64,000 nt of DNA from Dichetophora obliterata (taxonomy: Eukaryota; Arthropoda; Insecta; Diptera; Sciomyzidae). Of this stretch, positions 10,570 through 23,138 are shown piece by piece (positions within the stretch are counted from its first letter, which is position 1; every line of letters begins with the position of its first letter). The stretch is taken from assembly GCA_963920525.1 (NCBI GenBank), contig OY986439.1, positions 44,689,193 through 44,753,192 on the forward strand, given 5' to 3'. The notes beneath the pieces were generated by a model. It was not told where the DNA came from. It worked only from the letters and a program-made list of their open reading frames with translations, and made no database searches. The position numbers were made by a program, and so were the translations under genes.

Positions 10570-12320
10570 CCAATTTTTGAATCGAAATTACGGAGAATAT
10601 GGATATACCGTATCCATATGCACCCCAAGAGTTTTTTCTTAAAATGTAACGTAGACTACGAACAGCAATGATTAAAGGACAATACAAAAATTGATCCGCC
10701 CTAATGTGCATGCTATGTTTAGACAGTCCAATATCACAAAAACTATCCTGAGAAACAATTTCATATTTTGTGTCAATAAAGTATCTGATATGTGTCCGGT
10801 ACCCGTGTCGGTAAGTGTCTGACCTCTGCACCGAAAGAAGTGCTATTTCTGGAACACCTTGGGCAGGCACATTGTACGAACGAAGACCAATTCGGGCACT
10901 CGTCCGTTAATTGTGTCCGAATATAGTCGCTCGTTTTTGAACACTTTATTGACATATTACAGACTTACTACTGTACTATTTCAGATTCCTTTCAAGGTAC
11001 TTGTTGGATATGTTTCGGGTACATTATAGTTAAGACTCAGGCCAGTTTCGATACATATCAGCTACTTTATTCACGCAATATATAAATTTTTTTCTCGGGT
11101 CCTGCTCGCTTAAGCTCGTTTGCAGTCTACTTTATATCAACGTGCGATTTATTTTTTATCATAAACTTCGCAGTTTCTCTTTACTACTCGTAGCTTTTAA
11201 AAATAAAATTGAGTCCGATACTCTGGACTTTTGTGCCTGAGTTGTTTGGTACGGATACAAATTGTTTCTCGGGTATACATCGTAAAGACTAATGAGTGAC
11301 TGTTTTAGATAAAGCAAAAAAAAAAAAAAAAAAAAAAAAATTCAAATTTAAGTTTCATCACAACGTAAAAATCCTAGAAATAGCGTTTATAATGTTTTGT
11401 GCTTGCACGGGATACTGTATTACACACATTTGCTGCAGTTTCCATATCTTAAAACTTAATTGCAATAAAGATTATAAGGTATGATTTAAAACAAACACAC
11501 AAATAATAATAACAAATGCGTTTTAACGAAATTTCAATGTGTCAGAAACAGCTACACAGAGAGAGGGAGAGAGAGAGAGAGAGAAAAAAAAAGAGAAGCA
11601 CTCACCTGCTAGTTTCCCAGTGTGCCTAACAGATCCATTTCGACTTCGAGACGGACTTACTTCTTCGTATTTTTTACACGAAATGGATTGCGTTTCGCAT
11701 CTGGAACTGATCCTTTTTTTGTATAAAATTCCTCTCAAAAATACGAATCGATTTGTCCATTTCGGATTCGTCACGGACTCTTTTTTTTTAAATAATGCAA
11801 ATTCGCAAGGGACTCGTTTTTTAAATAGTTCGTATTCAAAATGGAAAAATGAGGTTTATGCTGTATTCAAAATATGTTTTTTAATTTTTTTGTTATTTCA
11901 GTTCTTACTTTCTTACATATTACATTTTAAAAAAATAGTGAAATGAAAATTTATTTTAATAATGATATATGCAGGCTTTCACTTATATAAAAAATTTATA
12001 TAAAATAAAAATAAGTACACAACTTTATTTCGTATCACTACAAAACGTAACAAATTTAAGACTGCCTTTTATGTTAACGTTGTTATAATTTTTTTTTCGT
12101 AATGGGTCCGTTGAAACATAAAAAAGTGAGTTGTGTACTTCCGAACTTGCAAGGGGTTCGAAACAGATTCGCATCCGTTTTTGTGCATATTGGGTCGATA
12201 CTCGCACGCATACACACAAAGCAATCTCACTGTTACGTGACGGTCTCTACCAAATCACACTACTCGCAAGCCGCGAAAAAACCACCACTAAAATATTTTT
12301 TTTATTTATTTCATATGTAG
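10570..12320. other. Gene-poor stretch with low-complexity tracts
   Basis: No host gene was recognised. It holds a run of about 26 A's (11315-11340), a GA-rich tract (11557-11600), and GC-richer patches at 10790-10930 and 11620-11800 that probably belong to old elements. The open frames on both strands here, such as minus 10535-10870 and plus 11539-11946, are mutually overlapping and show no domain. Confidence 0.4.
11557..11600. repeat. (GA)n microsatellite followed by poly-A
   Basis: Alternating GA with a few interruptions, ending in nine A's. Simple repeat. Confidence 0.85.
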
Positions 12321-12502
12321 TAGGCTGGGTCGATTTGCAAACCTACGTTGCCTAGGCGATTTTCAGATCTGGCATGAAAAATTATTAAAAAAAAAATTGG
12401 GAGATAGCGGTGCACTAACCCTATCACATCTTCAATTTTCTGAATTTTTTCTTTAGGAATTATTTAAAATTTTTTTTTGTATATAAAAGTAATATATATA
12501 TA

Positions 12503-13792
12503 TAAAGGGTGTTTTTTATAGAGTAATATAAGTTTAAATCATAATAAATCATAGTAATATATTTTTAATATCAATGAAACAAGCTTTATCAAATAGAAAA
12601 TTTTATGACATTAATGACTAAATATGATTTTGGCCATGTGGCTGCCATGGCTGGCGCGTACAAGGCACAATCTAGAACACCAAATTTCACAAACTTTTCA
12701 CAGCATTTGCGGCCGTATCTCGCCGACAGCTCTTCGAATGTTGATTTCCAGGTGTTCAATTGTTTGTGGTTTATCACCGTAGACAAGTGACTTTACATAA
12801 CCCCAAAGAAAATAATCCAATGGGGTTAAATCACACGATCTTTGGGGCCAATTAATTAGGCCATTTCGTGAAATTATTTTTTCGTCAAAAGTATCCTTGA
12901 GTAAATCAATTGTAGCGCCTGCTGTGTGGCATGTAGCTCCGTCCTGTTGGAACCACATATCAGCAAGACTAATGCCAGCTAATTGAGGTATGAAAAAACT
13001 TCGAATCATGTTCCTATACCGTTCACCATTGACAGTAACATTCATCATCGTTTTTGAAGACATATGGGCCAATGATTCCGCCAGCCCATAAAGCGCACCA
13101 AACAGTAATTTTCTGTGGATGTAATGGTGTTTCGACAAAAGCTTATGGATTCTCCTCACTCCAAATACGACAACTCTGTTTATTTACGTACCCATTCAAC
13201 CAAAAATGGGCTTCATCCGAAAATAAAATTTTCCATGGAAATTCAAAATCAATATCAATTTGTGCTTTAGCCCATTCGCCGAATTGGCGGCACATACGAG
13301 GTCATTCGGCTTTAATTTCTGCACAAGATGAATCTTGAAGAGTTTTAAGCCAAGATATTTTCGTAAAATCTTCCATAAAGTGGAAGGACACAATCCCAGT
13401 TGCTGAGAACGGCGACGAATTGATTGATTAGGATCGTCTTCAATTCTTTCCAGTACAGCGGCTTCACTGTACTGTTCGGCGTCTCACGGGATGCACATTA
13501 TCAGTAACAGTAAATGCGGTCCGAAAACGATCTATTGTTCTTCGAATTAGCAGCTCTGAAGGACGATTATGTACGCCATAAAATGGACGAAGTGCTCTAT
13601 AAGTTTGACGAACAGAACCATATTTTGATTAAAAATTTTAACAATTTTCAGGCGTTGCTCTGGTGTAAGTCCATAATAAAATGTCAAAGCAAACTAAACT
13701 AAAAGCAAAAAGCTATCAGCTGTTAAATGGGTGATCAAATAAAGCAGTGATGTCAACTCAAAGTTGTATTACTCTATAAAAAACACCCTTTA
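12503..13792 (-). mobile_element. mariner-type transposon, DD41D (rosa-like)
   Basis: The TIRs are TATAAAGGGTGTTTTTTATA (from 12501) and its inverse (to 13794), identical over about 28 bp through 'GAGTAATA'. TA repeats make the exact edge ambiguous by 2 bp. It is about 1.29 kb long, the usual size for mariner. It carries a minus-strand transposase with broken frames (12598-13690), so it is immobile on its own. It is inserted in the MITE 12321-14106. Confidence 0.9.
12598..13690 (-). pseudogene. mariner-family transposase, DD41D, frame-broken
   Basis: This enzyme would bind its own TIRs and catalyse cut-and-paste transposition in the nucleus. Reading on the minus strand, the N-terminal DNA-binding part shows YGLTPEQRLKIVK near 13670. 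After a frame change it shows RQTYRALRPFYGVHNRP near 13590. The first catalytic Asp is in SDEAHFWLNGY (about 13190-13220). The second is in WFQQDGATCH (about 12940) and the third in LTPLDYFLWGY (about 12810). I count 41 residues between the second and third Asp, which fits the DD41D rosa branch rather than classical DD34D mariners. The C-terminal part reads through KVCEKFVKFG to a stop near 12598 in a shifted frame. The best single open piece is 12698-13159. At least two frameshifts and one stop (after EENP, near 13145) make it non-functional. Confidence 0.88.
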
Positions 13793-14405
13793 TAAACGGT
13801 TCAGCCGTGATGGTCAAAAATACATACGCTCCAACGTTAAAATCATACCTTGAATTTCGTGAATTTTTTCTTTAGGAATTTTTTACGATAAGTTTTTGTA
13901 TAAAAACGTATAAATATGAGACTGGTTTTAGGTTAAATCGGGTACGAGGATTTCATTTTTGGCATCAGCTTTGCTCTAGCTGCGCACTTTTATACTATCG
14001 AAAAAATTCAGAAATTTGAAGATGTGATAGGGTAAAGTTCATGCCGTATCCGAAAATTGCCCAGGTAACATAAATTTTTTTACCTCCATGCAAATCGACC
14101 CAGCCAAATATATATTACAATTTTTTTTTCAGTTTAAAAATATAGTGTGACGTGTTGAGAATATTCAACCCCCAAGATATAGTCTCACCGAACACAAATT
14201 CAATACCTTTCATACGAAATGGTCAAAGCCTGGCTTATACAGGCATCTCTAGTACCATCATAAAGATTAGAAAACCGTGGCATTCCCAGAGCTCAAAGAA
14301 GATATAATTGCTATTAAATAAAAAAAAAATTTGCAAATATGAAGTGTCCCTCTTTCTTATTTTCCAAAATATTTTAACAAATCTTCCGTTTTTAAGCATA
14401 TATAT

Positions 14406-14838
14406 TAGGGTGGGGCGATTTGAACACCTTAATGGGCGCTTCGCGTTTCTGATTCTTGGGATTGTACTGAGCAAAAAAGTCCACTAGACCATACGTCTAC
14501 GGTGAAAATCGAGCTTGCAGATTTTGACTTGCAGTTTTTTGTCAGACTTTTGTTACGTTTTTTTTGGATATTTTGGCCTATAACAGCCAAACCATTGAGA
14601 TTTTCGATCCAATACTAAGACAAAAATCTCAATGGTTTGACTGTTATAGGCCAAAATATCAAAAAAAAAAAAAACGTGACAAAAGTCTGAGAAATAACTG
14701 CAAGTCAAAATCTGGAAGCTCGATTTTCATCGTAGACGTATGGTCTAGTGGACTTTTTTGCTCAGTACAATCTCAAGAATCAGAAACGCGAAGCACCCAT
14801 TAACACTTTTTTCCTTCCATACTAATCGCCCCACTCTA
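14406..14838. mobile_element. Full-length hairpin (foldback) MITE
   Basis: Nearly the whole 433 bp is one inverted repeat: TAGGGTGGGGCGATTTGAAC on the left pairs with the sequence ending AATCGCCCCACTCTA on the right. The arms stay matched inward to a small loop near 14605-14620. The stems include 'TGGTTTGACTGTTATAGGCC' and 'GCTCGATTTTC'. The flanks are TA-rich and no clear target duplication was seen. The open frame 14564-14803 is a by-product of one arm. Confidence 0.85.
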
Positions 14839-14839
14839 A

Positions 14840-16045
14840 TATACTTATATCCTTAAATGCCGTTTAATAGCACCAACATTTAAAAAAAAGTTATTGAATT
14901 TATTTTATTTCAAAAGAACATATCGTAGTAATAAAGCATGTCAATTTTTTAAATTTTTTGAATACTGGGAAATATTTTAGAGCTTTAACTAAGTATAACT
15001 ACAAAATTCGGGAAAAAGTTCTAAAAATATAATTCTTAGGCCAACTAAAGAATTTTTGTATTTTTTTGTAGAAAACGGAGGTAAGTAAAAATTTTCCTAA
15101 GAGTTCAGCATGCTCAGAAATTAAAAATTAGATTTAGAATTAACTCCATCGAGCACGCCCTTTCACAGCACTGTGCGATATCAGGATGATGAAAAAAGTT
15201 AATGGAAGAAAATGAAGAAGCAGAAGAAAAAATGCTAAGAGCCAATTACTGAAAATAGTACTATGCGATGACGGCAAGTTTGCCGTAAATATAAACATGT
15301 TAGTGTGCATGAAAAGCTGGGAAAGGTTATTTTAACCTTTGGTTTTAGATTAAAAATAAACCGAGTTTTGAGCTATTTGTGCGCAACACACGCATTCGAG
15401 TTTGAGTTACTATTTTACTTATGTCGTGTATAGATAAGTCAAAGCTTGTGGTTTTGCTGTTGGTGTGATAAAACTTGGGTGTATTCTCTATTGAACGTTA
15501 TCAACATGAACATGTAATAATCCCACCATAAAACATTTTTGTAGAAATAAAAGTAAATATGATTTTAACAAACCTTATTTATCTGTTATACTAATTTTGA
15601 TTTCAATGAATTTGTTTTTTATCGAAAAAATTATCGATTTTTAAGTTCGACCTTTTGCATTAAAAATTCAAACATTAACAAATAAATTAAAAAATTGAAA
15701 CTACAGATTGAAAGTTTAATACTTTGAATTCACATTCTTTCAAGATAATGTACTGCAGAATCGTGAATTTGCAGTGCAAAAAATATTTGATTTGATTTGA
15801 AATTAGTTAAACTTTGGTACTTTAAACATTATTTGAACCTGAAAACATGTGTGACACTATTTTTAGAAATGTTGTTATCAAAGTTTCGTTTTAACTTGTT
15901 TAAAATTTCCCAAGTAAAATAAAGATTTTAAAAACAGCGGCTGAACAAAATGCGCTTACAGAACTTTTTGGTCGAACAACGGCTAAACAATGATTGAACA
16001 GAGATACATTTTTTTTTACAACTATTAAAAACAATATTGTAATTA
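14840..16045. other. AT-rich stretch, no feature recognised
   Basis: No element ends, coding frames or RNA genes were identified in about 1.2 kb before the LINE. Confidence 0.4.
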
Positions 16046-16049
16046 AAAT

Positions 16050-17413
16050 ATGCCATCATTAGCCTGGAAGCATTCATTTATCATTCCGCAGCATAAATCC
16101 GGAAATAGGTCTTTAATTGATAACTACCGTGGCATCGCAAAATTAAGCGCTTTGCCTAAACTTTTAGAGGCAATTGTTACATCACGACTATCGCATAGCG
16201 TTAAATCTTTAATGTCTCCTTTCCAACATGGATTCCTTTCTGGAAAATCCACTGTTACTAACCTTCTCGAATTTACATCAAAAACTATAGAAAACTTTGG
16301 AAAAGGCATGCAGACTGATGTAATTTACACGGATTTTAGCAAAGCTTTTGACGTTGTAAATCACAAACTACTGATCTTAAAATTACATCTTGTTGGATTT
16401 CCTATACCGTTGGTAAAGTGGATTGAATCTTACTTTAGCAATAGAACACAATCTGTTATTTTTAAGCTCAATAAATCACATGAGTTCCCTGTTACTTCAG
16501 GAGTACCTCAAGGAAGTCATCTTGGGCCCCTTCTGTTTCTACTTTTTATAAACGATTTGCCATCCGTCATAATGCATTCTAGCATCTTAATGTTTGCTGA
16601 CGACGTCAAACTCTTCCTTTCTTTTAAAAATGATAATGACACTGTATTTTTGCAAGCCGGCATTGATCATCTTCATAACTGGTGCAAAACGAACCGTATG
16701 AACCTCAACATGACGAAATGCAAGCATATGTCTTTCTCGCGCAAACCACCAATTAAATGTACCTTCAAAATTTGTGGTTATCCATTGGAGTCCTTAGATA
16801 TTTTCAATGATCTTGGAGTTACAATGGATCCTAAACTACGCTTTTATATTCATGTAAATAAAATAATAAATAAAGCAAATAGTACTTTAGGATTTATTAA
16901 ACGTTGGGCAAAAGAGTTTAATGATCCATTCATAACGAAAACCTTATTCACTTCCCTAGTGCGGCCTATCTTAGAATACGCTTCAGTTGTTTGGTGCCCA
17001 CGATACGGTTGTTACATAGACGACATTGAATCAGTGCAGAAACAACTTCTTTTGTTTTGCTTAAGCTATCTTTATTGCAATACTGATTTTCACTTACCAC
17101 CTTATGAATATCGGTTACAACTCTTAAATCTTCCTTCTTTAAAAATCGGAGAATTATGATGAATGCTTGTTGGATTATAAAACTTTTACATGGTTATGTA
17201 AACAGTCCATATCTTTTGAGTAAAATAAATTTTAATATTCCTCTTCGTCCTAGAAGATCTTTTGAGTTACTCCACATGAACTTTTGTAGAACTAATTATT
17301 TGCAAAATGAACCTCTAAGAAGCGCTTGCGGTGATTTTAATTTTGTATCTGATGTTATATCCATGGACTCAATCAAACATAAAATTATAGATTACCTGCA
17401 GTACCGTTGTTGA
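16050..17413 (+). pseudogene. LINE reverse transcriptase, 5' truncated and frameshifted
   Basis: The protein would copy its own RNA into DNA at a nicked target. The main frame (369 codons) shows, in order: HSFIIPQHKSGN and NYRGIAKLSALPKLLE (fingers); FQHGFLSGKSTVTNLLEF; TDFSKAFDVVNHKLL with the first catalytic Asp; TSGVPQGSHLGPLLFLLFIN; FADDVKLF with the catalytic Asp pair; and the thumb with LGVTMDPKLRF and LEYASVVWCP. A shift at about 17150 moves the rest into another frame (17156-17413), which continues with FKLL-type text and SKINFNIPLRPRRSF. Combined, it covers RT and the C-terminal region only. The motif style fits insect jockey/CR1-type LINEs; I cannot fix the clade by eye. Confidence 0.88.
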
Positions 17414-17821
17414 TTATGTAAAGTTCTTTCAAATATATATCTGATGTATCTGGTGATTTGTAAACACATTAATATAACAATCTAAATGGATAAATGGACC
17501 TAAGCGTAAAATGGAAAATTTTGGTGTATAAACATCTAAATAATCTGAATGGACCTAAACCTGGGATCTTCAATTGCCTCATTGATTGTAACTACACTTG
17601 TCGACGGTACCGTGGTGTCTTGGGTCTTTTTACCTCTTGATCTTAGATCGATTTGTAATATATTAATATGAGTGGCCGATAAGACCTAGTTTGTCTTGGT
17701 GCCTGCGTTCGCAACTGGCTTTCTTTATTTTATGAAAATTGGTACGGTGAAGTTGACCTAGTTTGTCGAGTAACCACCCTGTCAAGCCAGGATCTCACCG
17801 GCTTCAGGAAGACAGAACGAT

Positions 17822-17843
17822 ATATATTATATATATATATATC
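17822..17843. repeat. Short (TA)n tract
   Basis: TATATATTATATATATATAT within the presumed LINE 3' untranslated region. Confidence 0.7.
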
Positions 17844-18189
17844 TATTGGAGTGGTGTTTTATTGGGTATGAGACTTTGTTTGTCACACGACTCCCGTATA
17901 CAAAAACTGTTGCTAACTTGACCTTGTTTGTCTTGAAAACGCAACCCTGCTTGCTGTCTGATAACATTCGATTTGACTTAACATTTTACTTTGTTATTTT
18001 TTATACTTTAATAAAATAATATACTTTAAGCAATTTATTAAAACTTTTTAGTTTGTTAATAATACATGATTTCAATCAAAATCATACTTTATATTTTTGA
18101 ATTGTATTAAATATCTTATTTTATAATTTCAAATTTGCTATAAAACCTGTTAAGGTTTAGCAATCAAGTAAATAAATGAATAAATTAAC

Positions 18190-19140
18190 TTTTCATGTAA
18201 ACACTAATAAAAGCTCGACCTACGAAAACAAGAATGTTATTATGTCTATACATAAAACAACATAAAAAAACCTTCTTCACGCCTTCTATGGTTTATACAA
18301 GGAAACTGTTGGAGTCTATATTGATTCGTGGTAAAGAAGCAAACAAAGAGCATAACTTAAGAATGCTTGCAGAATCAATGCAGTCGCTTTTTAGGACCTT
18401 TGTTTTTGCAAAGTAGTAGAAAAACATTGCTTTGAAGGTTGCACACAGCACATAATTCTGTTTTGATGTAACAGAAAATGTTCGTATAGGTAAAATTATA
18501 TTTTTTTTTAGAATTATTAAAAACAATATGGGCTCACACAATGTTCGAATAAGGGTCGAATAGCGGCCATTTCCTGTAATTCTCCAAGCTCTCACAATTA
18601 AATACCTAAGCAGTCTCAATTAAGATCATGTTATATAACTACTTAATGAGCTGACCACTTAATGTGGTCAGTTTACCAGCGGTCCGGCTGAAAGATAATT
18701 TTCTGAAGCAAATAAAATTTTTAAATATTTTTTGTCCCCGTTATTGAAAAATATGTGTGATACAACTACATATGTTTTTTTTCTAATATAGAACGATTTG
18801 AATTGACAAATTTATGAATGTTTTGAATTTTCCACCGCTGATTTAGAACCCTGTTCTCAATACTCTCCAAATGGCTAGTCCAACTCACTTCCACAGAGAT
18901 ATTGGCCACGTTAGAAATATTTGTGGCCTTCGGAAGCCAAACTTCTTTACAAATTGCAAACTGCTCATTCAAGCTTCATTTTTATTCAATTCAAAAAACA
19001 AAAAAATCACAAGAAGTGAAACTATTATGGTTGCCAGCTGTTTTTCAAGAAATATGAAATCACTACCTTTAGATTATTTTAATATTTTTAAAATTTTATG
19101 GTACTACTTCTGACACTAAACAATTTTTTTATGACTAGCC
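18190..19140. other. AT-rich stretch, no feature recognised
   Basis: No element ends or convincing genes. The open frames at 18234-18416 and minus 18293-18619 overlap on opposite strands and show no domain. A short inverted word pair (TGACCACTT / AATGTGGTCA) is at 18650-18672. Confidence 0.35.
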
Positions 19141-19144
19141 AATA

Positions 19145-19811
19145 CCCAGCAAAAAAAGTGCTTAAAAATGAAGCTAAAGTAGAAGGGAAAGTCTTGAATT
19201 TCATCTCTTCCACTTTCATACTCAGAAGGCATTCTTTTAACATATGCATTTCATTGAGAGGAATGCTTTTCTTAGGCTTCTCTAGAAGTGCTTCCAGAAC
19301 TTTTTCAAAGGAAAATTTCTTTGAGCCCTTCAATGAAAAGATTATAGTAGGTGTTTTCCAGAAGAACTTTAAGAAGGCAAAACCATGAATTGGAATGGGT
19401 TTTGTGGTTTGGGGGTGAAATAAATCCCTGGGAAAATGTCCCTTTTCCAGACATTTTCACGATTTTGGGGTTGGAAATAAGAAGTTTTTGGGTTTTGTTG
19501 GGGGTTTAAGAAAATTCCACGTAAAATATTTCCCCAATTTTCAAATCATTTTGGTGTTGGAAATAGTAAGTGGTTGGATTTCATTGCGGGCTTAAAAATC
19601 CCACGGAAAGTATCTAAAGCATATATTAGAATTATATATAGTTTTGAACTTTAATTGAATTTAAATGTCTTCCAGAATTAGTTTATGAGAATGCCTCTTG
19701 AAAGAACATCTTTTTGAGGCTAAAAAGAATCACATTTTGATCTATAGAATGTCTTCTGGAAGCACCGCACTCAAGAATGCATGTCAAATATGCTTTAAAA
19801 TTTTTGCTGGG
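19145..19811. mobile_element. Non-coding TIR element of the CCCAGCAAA group
   Basis: TA|CCCAGCAAAAAAAGTGC on the left and AAAATTTTTGCTGGG|TA on the right bound 667 bp. Internal open frames on both strands (19088-19388) lie over each other and show no domain. The ends resemble those of 23139-23986 and 27251-28076. Confidence 0.6.
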
Positions 19812-19950
19812 TATGTCAATAATGGGCGCATTTAAGAAGATTTTTAAAATATTTATTAAATAAAGTTAGAGTTAAAATAATAATGTGATATTTTGAAGAA
19901 AGTTTCTTGATAAATCATTTGCTTAACTATTTGTCTCATTTTGGCAATAA

Positions 19951-20651
19951 GGCCAGGTTCTCATGCAGCTCAACCAAAAAAATTAATTTTATTTTTTTTA
20001 TTTTCCGATAGCTTGTGATGTCTAGAATATGTTCCCAAAGCGGTTAAGCCGAAAACAATGGCATTCAAAAGTTATCGCATACGAAAAGACCCTATATTCG
20101 AAATAATCGTTAACCAAAATTTAAAACGTGTTTTCTGAAAAATCATGTTTTACAAACTAGTTTCCATGATATCTCAAGAACTGCTCTATGGATTGGCTTT
20201 GATTTTTATTTTATTTTAAATTAGATAAAATTTATTGGATCCTTAACCTAAATTCAGATAATATTGGCCAGTTGTTTTCTTTGAAGCACTTTAAAGAGCG
20301 AAAAATGTGAAAAAATCGCTGCTAAAAATTCATGTGTCCACCATTTATGTAATTTTCAACTATTTTTTCAACAATCAATATAATATAATTTATAAAGTTG
20401 TTTGGTTTTTTATATCAGATGAAATAAGCATGCAGTGCGATGGAGACCGTTTGGGTACCTTTTTTTTCAACGAGTCGTTTAAGGGCGTATTGACACTTCA
20501 CATTAAACTTTTATGCACAAAAAAAATATTTCTCTACACTCTAAGAATATATAAATAACTGTCAGAAAACTCAAGGATTTCATTAATTTCCTTCTTATAA
20601 AAAAAAATCAAGAACATCACAGTGTTTTCAGACTTCTAGGTGAGAACCTGT
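19951..20651. mobile_element. Possible TIR element with CAGGTTCTCA ends
   Basis: CCAGGTTCTCATGCAG at about 19950 and CTAGGTGAGAACCTG to 20651 form an imperfect inverted pair about 700 bp apart. No target duplication was found, and the inner sequence is AT-rich with no gene. Confidence 0.4.
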
Positions 20652-21760
20652 TATTAAGCAATGCGTGGCATTTGGGATGATTTTTTAAAAAACATAAAAT
20701 CTACTTTAATTACATAAATATACTACTTTTTTATTATTTTTAAAATGTCGAAAGGAAAAAACCCTGTTAAATGCACAATGTGGCCAAAAACATCGAGAAA
20801 GTGACATAAAGCTTGATGGTGTCTGTGCTACAGCTGCATTAGCGTAAAACAACTTTTTCGAAAATTTGGTCTTTCGAGTTTGGGTCATAGTTTATACATT
20901 TTTTGACATAATACACCACTGTTTTCAGTATTTTCATCAGAAAATAATGTATGACAAAATTGTTTACATATATTTTGCATGGTAAATCTCGTTCTTTTTA
21001 TATGACCTCTTAAAAATGGAATTTTTGAAAGATTTCCTATTTTTTATATTAATGCGCCTATATCTTGAAAATCAATAACCGTAGAAAAAAAATGTTAATT
21101 TCAAGTGAAACCACTCATCTAACATGGAGAATGACTTTTAAAAGAATATGTGGAATCAAAAATACATTTACATTCCGTTTTTAAAGTTGACATAACAAAA
21201 CGGTATGTGGAAATGTAAAAACGCGTTGTAGGGACCTTTAAATATTAATTTTTTTTAAATAAAATTTTCCGCCATTTATTTTTTAACATTATCAAAGTTA
21301 TTTATCAAATTTGTTAAATTTAATCTTAATTTTTTTCTTATCACTTTAATGAATACAGATATAGATAAGTATAACATTGTCTATATCTAAGCTCAGTCTA
21401 TATTTGCTTCAATCAATATGACGTTGATTTTTAATGTGCAAGGAGCTTTAAAGCACTACACACCAACTGCATGCGAGAAATAAATTAATTAAATTAAACA
21501 AATATTATTACCATTAAATCATACAAACACCCAAACAAACGCACACACACCCACTCACCCACATTTTGGCACTTTTCATCATTTTCATGCTTGCACGAAA
21601 AATTTTAATGCTAATTGATTTTGAATCCATTTTGATTGTTTGCCTAAATTTTAAATTTATAGCGGCTTAGTTACGCGATTTTCTACACGACTTATCTAAA
21701 TATTGTACCTACAACAACGGTTAACAAACATACACACAGTACGTATCACACATAATAATA
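20652..21760. other. AT-rich intergenic stretch
   Basis: No element ends or genes were recognised. The part 21400-21760 is rich in CA/ACAC words and could be unique host sequence, since similar CA-rich sequence resumes on the far side of the foldback nest (26280-26560). Confidence 0.35.
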
Positions 21761-22670
21761 ACACTGGTCAACAATTTAGAAACTTTTTCGTGCCACACGA
21801 ACTTTAATAGCTAATACTGTTTAAGCTTACTTGCCTCGTTATGAAACTGTTTTTTTAACACTTAATGCAAATAAAAAAAGTAAAAAACCGTCTTATAGAA
21901 AAGTAAACAATCTTTTTAGTGGGTATTTTGGATTTTTCTGACATGTTTAGTCCATGTTTAGTCTGTGAGATATCAAAAGTCTGTGAGGTTTAAAATAAAA
22001 TATTTGATATTTTTGTTCAAAATTTTGACTTCTACAAGTATTTCTTTTTATATTTAAAGCGATATTTTTTAAAAAATGTTGTTGTTGTATTCGTTCTCAA
22101 ATTTCCTTAATTTTGATAAAAAACATAAAAATTCTCCGAGAGGAATAATTAAAATAAATTAAAATAAGCGAACACGCCATATAGCCATATGAAGGATTTA
22201 GCACTCTTATTATTTCACTTGCACCAAAATGATATTCAATGCAAAAATTTTAAAAAATGTTATTATAAACTTATCATCTAACATTTTCTAGCAAATTTAA
22301 CTCCTTGTTGGTAACTTTTGATTGCCCAGCAGTAATTTATAGTAGGCCTGTGCGAGTAGCTTCAAGTTCGAGTCGAGTCGAGTAGTGCAACTCAACTCGA
22401 ATTTCGATTCGAGTAACTCGGTATTTCAATTAACTCGAAATTACGAGTTACTCGAGAAATTATTGAGAAATTCGTGATATTTTCGAGTTACTCGTACAAT
22501 CTCAAGTATTTTTCTACTCAATACTTGTTTTTTTATTCCATGTTCTCAACTTAACTCTAAACAGGGCTGCCACTTCCTTAGAATACTTATGATTTTGTAA
22601 ATATGAGTTGTGTTGAAGGAAAATATTTTTCCCTAGAAGTCTAATAAGTCAAGTAGTCAAAAAAAAAAAC

Positions 22671-22742
22671 AGAGAGAGAGAGATAGAGAGAGAGAAAGAG
22701 AGAGAGACAGAGAGAGGGAGAGAGAGAGAAAGAGAGAGAGAA
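22671..22742. repeat. (GA)n microsatellite
   Basis: About 70 bp of alternating AG with a few T, A and C interruptions, inside the hAT element. Confidence 0.9.
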
Positions 22743-23138
22743 ATACAACTGCATTTGTGCATATGAATTTTAGCATGATTTTTCATTGCTGGTCAATTCA
22801 AATGAAGTCAAAATCTACAAACTTTGTGCTATAAGAGATGATCGTTTCTCATTAACAATATCCAATTGGTCGTTTTAATTTTCGCAGGCCTCATTAGTGT
22901 TTTCTAATTCAACAATCAATTCTCACTTCCATTGTTACACTTTATAAAAATATATTCAAATAAACTTGCACAACATTCACCTTGTGTCAGTTTTATTAAA
23001 ATGAAATCCTTTAAAATTTCAAATTCCCAAAATTTTGAATGAAGGGAAAAATTTAAAGATGAATGAAATGTGAATATATTCGTAAGTTAAAAAACAATGC
23101 TTCAAATGAAACATGGCAACTCTGTTCAGAAATAACTA

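Larger units (their letters stand above)
12321..14106. mobile_element. MITE split by a mariner insertion
   Basis: The left end TAGGCTGGGTCGATTTGCA (12321) and the right end TGCAAATCGACCCAGCC (to 14105) are inverted copies. The similarity continues inward for about 120 bp: 'CCCTATCACATCTTCAA' and 'TTCTGAATTTTTTC' occur on the left, and inverted on the right at about 13990-14030. Flanks ATATGTAG and ATATATAT agree at 6 of 8 positions. Without the mariner at 12503-13792 the element would be about 500 bp. It has no coding capacity. The end sequence is shared with other elements in this window (see findings). Confidence 0.75.
16046..18185 (+). mobile_element. 5'-truncated non-LTR retrotransposon (LINE, jockey/CR1-like)
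   Basis: Coding sequence begins abruptly inside the reverse transcriptase, just after an in-frame TAA; the endonuclease and ORF1 are absent, as expected for 5' truncation during target-primed reverse transcription. After the coding part comes about 770 bp that I take to be 3' untranslated sequence, ending near the 'AATAAATGAATAAATT' tract at 18170-18187. The 3' edge is approximate and no target duplication was found. Confidence 0.75.

Noticed and set aside
10535..10955. Minus-strand frames at 10535-10870 and 10773-10955
   Set aside because: The two overlap in different frames, one covers the dispersed repeat at 10506-10567, and no domain is visible.
11315..11340. Poly-A run as the 3' end of a retrotransposed copy
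   Set aside because: No coding or SINE-like sequence precedes it and no target duplication was found.
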